Of a stretch of DNA of 10,020 nucleotides, positions 5,177-10,020 are shown piece after piece. How positions within the stretch are numbered: position 1 is the stretch's first letter; every line of letters starts with the position of its first letter. A program made the translations under genes and the position numbers. The notes beneath the pieces were generated by a model. That model did no database searches and was not told the origin of the DNA. It saw nothing but the letters and a program-made list of their open reading frames with translations. Location: contig CAZDCJ010000037.1 in assembly GCA_964503935.1 (NCBI GenBank), positions 1 to 10,020 on the forward strand, written 5' to 3'. This DNA comes from STD2-77 sp964503935 (GTDB lineage Bacteria > Patescibacteriota > Minisyncoccia > JAHIHE01 > JAGLIN01).

Positions 5177-6706
5177 ATGACAGAAATTCCTAAAAAAGTA
5201 AGGACCCGGTTTGCCCCTAGTCCGACCGGATATGTCCATATCGGCAGCGTGCGTTCGGCGCTTTATAACTACCTTTTCGCCAAGCATAACGGCGGGACTT
5301 TTTTCCTGCGTATAGAGGATACTGACCGTACCCGGCTGGTAGAAGACGCGATTGAATATCTGCTCAAAATCTTCAATATCCTGGGCCTGGATCCTGACGA
5401 AGGGGTAATACTTGATTCTGACGGGAAAACGTCCCGAAAGGGCGATTTTGGGCCTTATATCCAATCCGAAAGGTTGGCAATCTATCAAAAATATGTAAAA
5501 GAGCTTCTAGATAATGATTACGCATATTATTGCTTCTGTAGTCAAGAGAGGCTGCAGCAGGTGCGGGAGGAGAGGCAAGCCCAAAAATTGCCCCCCATGT
5601 ATGACGGCCACTGCCGGCATCTTACCCAAGAAGAGGTCGAGTCGAGGCTCGCGGCGAGGGAGCCGCACGTCATCCGGATGAGAATTCCTAAGGAAGGCGT
5701 CACGGAGTTCGACGATCTCATCTACGGGCATATCGCGGTCAAGAACGAGCTCATCGACGACCAGGTGCTGGTGAAGTCGGACGGATTCCCTACATACCAT
5801 CTCGCGCATGTAGTCGATGACCATCTTATGCAGACAACGCATGTCATCCGCGGCGAGGAATGGCTGCCGTCGACGCCGAAGCATATCTTGCTTTCCAGAT
5901 ATTTCGGCTGGGAAGCGCCCGAGTACGCGCACCTGCCGCTGCTGCTCAATGCTGACAAGAGCAAGCTCAGCAAGCGCCAGGGCGACGTCGCGACCGGCAG
6001 TTATCTCGACAAAGGTTATCTGCCCGAGGCCATATTGAATTTCCTCTTGCTCTTGGGTTGGAACCCGAAGACGGAAGAAGAGATATTTTCTTTGGAAGAA
6101 ATGATCGCACGATTCGATCTTTCAGGGGTCAACAAGTATGGCGCCGTCTTCAACGTGGAAAAATTGGACTGGATCAACGGGATGTACATCCGCAAGATGG
6201 AACTCGGGAAATTGGCCGGGCTTTGCGTACCTTATCTGGAAAAAGACGGGCTTATCGAAAAGATCTCCGACACGGAGTTCAAGAACAAGCTCACGGGAGA
6301 GGCCATCGGTCTGGAAAGTCTCAAAGGCATCGTCTCGCTCGAGCAGGAGCGGATGAAGAAGCTCGGCGAGATAGGGGGGGAGGTCCGGTTCATTTTCGAA
6401 GCGCAGCCTTCGTATGAGAAAGGACTCCTTGCCTGGAAGAAGATGAGCGCGGAAGATGCTCGGAAGAATATCAAGCTCATATATGACGAGTTCGAAAATC
6501 TAAGCGAAGAGGATTTCAAGAAAGAGAAGCTCCTCGAGATCGTGAACGGCCTCAAAGAGACGACCGGGCTCGGCACGGGCGAGCTAATGTGGCCGCTGCG
6601 GGTCTCGCTCTCGGGACTCAAGAATTCCCCCGGTCCTTTCGAAATCGCGGAGGTTCTGGGGAAGGAAAAGGCGTTGGGGAGGATGAAGTATGCGATCGGA
6701 ATGTAA
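5177..6706 (+). CDS. gltX: glutamyl-tRNA synthetase
   Basis: 509 residues, a normal length for bacterial GluRS, which charges tRNA-Glu with glutamate using ATP. Class I signatures are intact: RFAPSPTGYVHIGS (11-24, containing the HIGH-type motif) and KLSKR (263-267). A zinc-binding CxC-x24-CxH set (C119, C121, C146, H148) has the same spacing as in the E. coli enzyme. FPTYHLAHVVDDH (204-216) and HVIRGEEWLPSTPKH belong to the catalytic domain, and the C-terminal helical anticodon-binding region ends in LGKEKALGRMKYAI as expected. The sequence does not by itself show whether the enzyme also charges tRNA-Gln. There is no clear Shine-Dalgarno sequence before the ATG (AATCAACAAA) and I could not find a convincing promoter. 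No terminator follows, so transcription probably runs into the broken methyltransferase 19 bases downstream. Confidence 0.97.
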   Translation: MTEIPKKVRTRFAPSPTGYVHIGSVRSALYNYLFAKHNGGTFFLRIEDTDRTRLVEDAIEYLLKIFNILGLDPDEGVILDSDGKTSRKGDFGPYIQSERLAIYQKYVKELLDNDYAYYCFCSQERLQQVREERQAQKLPPMYDGHCRHLTQEEVESRLAAREPHVIRMRIPKEGVTEFDDLIYGHIAVKNELIDDQVLVKSDGFPTYHLAHVVDDHLMQTTHVIRGEEWLPSTPKHILLSRYFGWEAPEYAHLPLLLNADKSKLSKRQGDVATGSYLDKGYLPEAILNFLLLLGWNPKTEEEIFSLEEMIARFDLSGVNKYGAVFNVEKLDWINGMYIRKMELGKLAGLCVPYLEKDGLIEKISDTEFKNKLTGEAIGLESLKGIVSLEQERMKKLGEIGGEVRFIFEAQPSYEKGLLAWKKMSAEDARKNIKLIYDEFENLSEEDFKKEKLLEIVNGLKETTGLGTGELMWPLRVSLSGLKNSPGPFEIAEVLGKEKALGRMKYAIGM

Positions 6707-6725
6707 TAAGTCTTATGATAAAGTT

Positions 6726-7299
6726 ATGGCCAAGCAGTTAGAAGTGACAACAGATGTCTGGAACGAAGAATTATCCAGCAGAAGATAGGATTGTCTTGAT
6801 GATAATCCGGCGGAAAGGGCGCGGCATGCTATTATCGGCATGTATTGCCGGAAATATTTTCCGAACGGAAGTATCCTGGACGTCGGCTGCGGCGAAGGCG
6901 CTCCGGTCGATTTTCTTGATATCAAGCAGAAGAAAAGATATATCGGCATCGATATCTCGCGCGAAGCGATAAAGAAAGCCGATAGGAAGCGGAAAGGATC
7001 GGACTTTCGATGTGTGGCCGCTGAAGCATTCGAGACGAGGAAGAAATTCGATGCGATTGTCTTTAATGAGGTGTTGTATTACATGGACGATGATGCGATC
7101 TTCAGAAAATATATCAGTTTTTTTGAAGGATAAGAGTATCGCTGTCTTATCGCTCTATCGCATGAAGAGCGAAAGGCATGACAAGCCTATCGTGAGAAAG
7201 AGCAGGAGATATTTCGATTTCCGCGAGGCCTTGGAAGCATCAGGCGATGCTGGCGGAGAGAAAGTGACTTGGAGGGTGGAAATTCTCCATAAGAAATGA
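6726..7299 (+). pseudogene. class I SAM-dependent methyltransferase, broken by a stop codon and a frameshift
   Basis: One frame from the ATG at 6726 reads MAKQLEVTTDVWNEELSSRR, then TAG (6786-6788), then DCLDDNPAERARHAIIGMY and on through ILDVGCGEGAPVDFL (SAM-binding motif I), GIDIS and FDAIVFNEVLYYMDDD (motif IV). It stops at 7131-7133. Reading continues in the next frame as LKDKSIAVLSLYRM to the end VTWRVEILHKK. The switch lies at a run of seven Ts (7118-7124); with six Ts the frame would be continuous. Restored, the protein would have about 190 residues, a small Rossmann-fold methyltransferase of unknown substrate. Either the gene is decaying, or one or both lesions are sequencing errors. 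A shorter product from the ATG at 6840 (97 residues, motifs I to IV) is possible but would lack the C-terminal strands. It lies 19 bases after gltX. Confidence 0.8.
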
Positions 7300-7318
7300 T
7301 GCCTTGGATCAAGTAGAG

Positions 7319-7347
7319 ACAGCCCTTCCGTGAAGGCTGTTTTTTTT
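7319..7347 (+). terminator. rho-independent terminator after the methyltransferase pseudogene
   Basis: ACAGCC pairs with GGCTGT, and TTC with GAA above a single bulged C, around a CGT loop; eight Ts (7340-7347) follow. It ends the gltX/methyltransferase transcription unit about 20 bases after the last stop. Confidence 0.88.
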
Positions 7348-7619
7348 GAATGCGCGCAGAATTCATTCTGCTACTCCAATCAGCTGTTTGCCATTCCCAG
7401 GTAGTCGAGAACCCAGGATTATGCGAGAATTACTTTTTTAGATATCAGAACCTTGTTATTTTCTAAGAACTCACCCTTTGTCATTCTATAAGAGTCCCTT
7501 GAATAGAGTATAACGCAGAGATGATTGCTTCTCTAAGGCAAATATGAGGAGCTATGGGGGGGGTGTACTCGTAATAAGTTTTGTCAGTCATTTATGCACT
7601 TTTCGGCACCGGCATCATG
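7348..7619. other. intergenic region with no gene
   Basis: No plausible coding sequence. It holds a perfect inverted repeat, GCAGAAT-TC-ATTCTGC (7356-7371), which could be an operator or a small hairpin, and a run of eight Gs (7556-7563). Short ATG-initiated frames here have no supporting composition. Confidence 0.5.
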
Positions 7620-7628
7620 TGATATAAT
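7620..7628 (+). promoter_or_regulatory. extended -10 promoter for the C39-like secreted protein gene
   Basis: TGATATAAT is a perfect extended -10 element (TG-n-TATAAT). The -35 at 17 bases' distance (TTTTCG) is poor, which is common with extended -10 promoters. Transcription would start near 7635, which excludes the upstream ATG at 7594 and the ATG at 7627 and favours the GTG at 7663. Confidence 0.6.
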
Positions 7629-7662
7629 GTTTCCAAGCTTACAAGATAACCCTTACGCTATC

Positions 7663-9024
7663 GTGGAAAATCGCAAAAGACATAGCAGGATTTGCAAATT
7701 GACCGTCTATCTCCTGATAGCGTCTTTTATCATGCCTCCGCAACTCAGTACTCGTGCCGATAACGCCAGGATCGAGGAGCTGGAGAGCCAGATCAGCGTT
7801 AAGAATACGGCGGTCCAGAGCCTGGAAAATCAGGCGGCGCAGTACGAGGACCGGATCAGGCAGTTGCGGAACCAGGCTCAGAGCCTTCAGAATGAAGTCG
7901 ACCTTTTCAACGCTCAGATTGCCCAGCTGGAAGTCGATATCCAAGCGACTCAAGCTAAGATTGAAGAGGTAAATCTGGAAATCGAGAGGCTTATGGCGGA
8001 AATCGCCAGGAAAGAGGGGGAGATCGCGCAGGAGAAACTCATCCTGGCTGACCTTCTCCGCCAGATCAACGATTATGACAAAGAGACCGTCTTCGAAATA
8101 CTTCTCAAGAGCGACGAGATATCTTCATTCTTCAATGAAGCCGAATATGTGAGCGTGCTGGGCGAGAAGATAAAGTCATCGCTTGATTCTCTCAAATCGG
8201 CGAAAGCGGTGCTGGAAGAGCAACGCGAGCAGGCCGAGCTCAAGAAGAAAGAATTGGAGGATCTGGAAGTTGAGATAAAGATGAAGCAGGATGCCCTGGA
8301 GGCGGAAAGGGCTGCCAAACAGGAGCTTCTCAATGCGACGCTCGGAAGCGAAGAAAGATTCCAGAACATGCTTTCCAATACGCGTGAACAGCGCAAGACC
8401 ATCTTGGGAGACATCAACAACCTCATGACTGAGAGGCAGGCGGAGATCGCGCGGATCGCCGCGGCATCCAACCGGCCGGCGACGGCGGCTTCCACTATCT
8501 GGTACTATTCGCAGAACGATTCGAGATGGAAGAATGATTACATCGGTGTCTCCAACTCTACGATAAATGATTACGGCTGCGCTCTTTCTTCGGTGGCGAT
8601 GGTCTTCCGATATCACGGCATCGACATTACTCCGAAGGTCCTGGCGCGTCAGCCGATATTCGTGCGCGACCTCATCTCCTGGCCACGCCAGTGGAGGTTC
8701 CTGACGCTTGACAGTTACAATTCCGCGGGCGAGCCCATCTCTCCGCCTCACCGCAGCAGCGGACTCAACGGCGACGATTGGGCCCGGATAGATCGCGAGA
8801 TAGCGGCCGGCAATCCCGTGATAATCTTCATCCGCGCAGTCGGCCGGAACGCCGGACACTACGTCGTCATCCACAGCAAGGACGCGAACGGCTATGTGGT
8901 CCATGACCCGGTCATGTGGAACGGAGAAAGCGGCGCGAACATCTATCTTTCCACTACGAGGCAATATCTCGAGGCGGTCTACCGGACGACTACGGTAGTG
9001 GATCAGATGGTGGTGTATAAATAA
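7663..9024 (+). CDS. secreted coiled-coil protein with C-terminal C39-like cysteine peptidase domain
   Basis: 453 residues from the GTG at 7663; the frame is open further up to an ATG at 7594 (476 residues). The GTG is preferred because it lies after the promoter and gives a proper signal peptide: basic RKRHSR, hydrophobic LTVYLLIASFIM (13-24), and a likely cut after STRA (residue 32). Residues 34-267 are a long coiled coil rich in Glu, Gln, Lys and Ala, like the N-terminal part of EnvC/PcsB-type cell-wall hydrolase regulators. After a short linker, residues 280-450 form a C39-like papain-fold domain: YYSQNDSRW with Gln284 (oxyanion), YGCALSSVAMV with Cys306, AGHYVVI with His399 and HDP with Asp415. 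All catalytic residues are present. The likely role is cleavage of peptides or cell-wall cross-links outside the membrane; the substrate is inferred only. It forms a single-gene unit with its own promoter and terminator. Confidence 0.88.
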   Translation: MENRKRHSRICKLTVYLLIASFIMPPQLSTRADNARIEELESQISVKNTAVQSLENQAAQYEDRIRQLRNQAQSLQNEVDLFNAQIAQLEVDIQATQAKIEEVNLEIERLMAEIARKEGEIAQEKLILADLLRQINDYDKETVFEILLKSDEISSFFNEAEYVSVLGEKIKSSLDSLKSAKAVLEEQREQAELKKKELEDLEVEIKMKQDALEAERAAKQELLNATLGSEERFQNMLSNTREQRKTILGDINNLMTERQAEIARIAAASNRPATAASTIWYYSQNDSRWKNDYIGVSNSTINDYGCALSSVAMVFRYHGIDITPKVLARQPIFVRDLISWPRQWRFLTLDSYNSAGEPISPPHRSSGLNGDDWARIDREIAAGNPVIIFIRAVGRNAGHYVVIHSKDANGYVVHDPVMWNGESGANIYLSTTRQYLEAVYRTTTVVDQMVVYK

Positions 9025-9040
9025 ATCTCGTCTTAATACA

Positions 9041-9069
9041 AAGACACCCTTCAGAAGGGTGTCTTTTTT
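9041..9069 (+). terminator. strong rho-independent terminator
   Basis: AAGACACCCTT (9041-9051) pairs perfectly with AAGGGTGTCTT (9055-9065) around the loop CAG, followed by a T-tract ending at 9069. It lies 16 bases after the stop codon of the C39-like protein gene. Confidence 0.95.
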
Positions 9070-9173
9070 GCATGAAAGAGGGGAGAGGTTAAGGTATCAC
9101 TTCCTTCTCATGCATCTCATTATTATTATACAATCCTAAGCTGCTAAAGCACACAACCATCCCTCTTGAGAAG

Positions 9174-9255
9174 GGGTCTCCCGGACTAAGTTCGGGGGTA
9201 AGCTCCAGTGGTATATGTACCGATTCAAAATCGAAAGGACCCGGTCCGGAGACCC
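9174..9255. repeat. imperfect long inverted repeat
   Basis: GGGTCTCCCGGAC (9174-9186) and GTCCGGAGACCC (9244-9255) are complementary over 12 pairs with one bulged C. The 57-base loop contains smaller hairpins: GGTA-TATG-TACC (9210-9221), CGATT-CAA-AATCG (9221-9233) and GGAC-CCG-GTCC. The right side of the stem can alternatively pair with bases in the loop. It could be a structured RNA or a small palindromic mobile repeat. A tRNA was considered and does not fit. Confidence 0.45.
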
Positions 9256-9375
9256 GCTCCCGCAAAAGCAAACGCCATTCCCATTTTTATTTTTATGGGC
9301 AGGGGAGAGGCTACAAAAAAATGACGCGACCCCCCTAGCATTTTATAAGATTCCTACTGACTGTCTTTCCTAACA

Positions 9376-9480
9376 TGTCATGCTGAGGTCTTTTCAGTGT
9401 CTTCGTCATATTACGCTTTGTCCGTGTCGTAAGGCTATATCGTTGCACGCAAGGATTCCGAAACAAGTTCAGGATGATGA
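9376..9480. repeat. second degenerate palindromic intergenic repeat
   Basis: TGTCATGCTGAGG (9376-9388) faces GGATTCCGAAACAAGTTC followed by AGGATGATGA (9453-9480). The right part, read on the other strand, resembles the widespread TCATCCTGAACTTGTTTCAGGATC type of intergenic repeat. The ends share only TCATnCTGA as an inverted match, so this is a decayed or composite copy. Confidence 0.45.
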
Positions 9481-10020
9481 ATAAAGGATTTTAGAATTTT
9501 GCGTGGTAAAATATCTGGAATCATCGTATCGTTGAGATTTTACTATGAAATTGGATCGGTGTATGTGATACTGGTAATTGTTATTTAAAAATATAAATGC
9601 ATCTGTATTGCGTCTGTTTGGAAATGTCTGACTATGTCTTATGAGCAAAAGGTATAAACACTCAGCTCTGAAATTCGCGAGGCTTAGATCGCCAAATAGA
9701 GGCCTTGTTTTTTGGCTTAAATAAGGGAAGCGACTTCAGGGTACGAATATGCATCCGAAATGCTGTTAATCCGGAAGAATGCGATATTTTCTTGTCTGCA
9801 TAGGATATCGGAGATCATGCTTTTCGGCCAAAAAAATTTTTACGGCCGGAGAAGTGGTCAAAATATTCATTTTTTAAATATATCTGACGAAAGATATTTA
9901 TATATAAGATAATATATCAATGAAGCGGGGATGCTTTCATGAGTTATTTTTATATTAAGATTTAAAATTAATTTCATCTTTGTAATTAAAAATATAAGAA
10001 TACGTATTTATTAACAAGGG
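9481..10020. other. AT-rich non-coding region at the right edge
   Basis: No convincing gene on either strand. CGGCC (9825-9829) and GGCCG (9844-9848) flank A7T5, forming an imperfect palindrome without a terminator T-tail. From about 9860 to the end the sequence is strongly AT-rich, with many TATATA-like stretches but no promoter I can single out. It may be the upstream region of a gene past the right edge, or a segment of different origin. Confidence 0.4.

Noticed and set aside
7544..7627. 27-codon frame reading through a run of eight Gs
   Set aside because: It is short, has no clear ribosome-binding site and ends inside the promoter; it is not supported as a phase-variable gene.
8176..8964. 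262-codon open frame on the minus strand, opposite the C39-like protein
   Set aside because: It mirrors the codons of the real gene (Arg/Asp/Val-rich low-quality sequence) and has no start signal.
9174..9256. Possible tRNA: 7-bp acceptor-like stem GGGTCTC/GAGACCC and a TTCAAAA loop
   Set aside because: The TTCAAAA loop has only three stem pairs, no T-arm sits next to the 3' acceptor strand, and the D-arm is not formed.
9089..9271. 60-codon minus-strand open frame in the gene-free region
   Set aside because: It runs through the imperfect inverted repeat, and its Pro/Gly/Ser-rich sequence looks like translated repeat DNA; no ribosome-binding site is visible.
1..10020. CRISPR array, integrase, transposase or toxin-antitoxin pair
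   Set aside because: No regularly spaced direct repeats and no matching protein motifs were seen on either strand.

Overview
The window looks like a chromosomal segment of an uncultivated bacterium, most plausibly a member of the Patescibacteria (candidate phyla radiation, Parcubacteria-like). This is inference from gene style: tightly packed short operons, a compact stand-alone GluRS, starts with little or no Shine-Dalgarno sequence, a coiled-coil/C39-like secreted protein, and several small proteins I cannot assign. No rRNA, tRNA, CRISPR array, integrase or transposase was found.

Layout. (a) 14-1875, minus strand: a two-gene part of the AmmeMemoRadiSam cluster, a radical SAM enzyme (amrS) followed by a LigB-type class III extradiol dioxygenase-like protein. 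A promoter and an 11-codon leader ORF overlapping amrS by ATGA stand in front of it. The AMMECR1 partner is not in the window; it would be expected just past the left edge. (b) 1980-3469, minus strand: two unrecognised genes separated by a strong terminator whose stem contains the stop codon of the upstream gene. One has a start-codon problem and the other a cysteine-rich tail. (c) 3521-3571: back-to-back promoters sharing a -35 element. (d) 3578-4959, plus strand: a two-gene unit, a 2H-phosphoesterase (RNA 2',3'-cyclic phosphodiesterase/LigT type) with degenerate catalytic motifs, overlapping by ATGA a WecG/TagA/CpsF glycosyltransferase. (e) 4984-5125: a degenerate palindromic intergenic repeat. 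(f) 5177-6706: gltX, glutamyl-tRNA synthetase. (g) 6726-7299: a class I SAM methyltransferase broken by an in-frame TAG and a homopolymer frameshift, ending in a strong terminator. (h) 7663-9024: a secreted coiled-coil protein with a C39-like cysteine peptidase domain, with its own extended -10 promoter and a strong terminator. (i) 9070-10020: about 950 bases without a convincing gene, holding an imperfect inverted repeat, a second palindromic-repeat remnant and a very AT-rich end.

The genes do not form one pathway. GluRS serves translation, the glycosyltransferase and the C39-like protein point to the cell envelope, and the radical SAM/LigB-like pair belongs to a widespread system without a settled function that I know of. 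I see no clear new defence or mobile system. The points most worth a second look are the amrS leader peptide, the degenerate 2H phosphoesterase, the doubly broken methyltransferase, the shared-hexamer divergent promoters with a likely leaderless mRNA, and the two unassigned genes.
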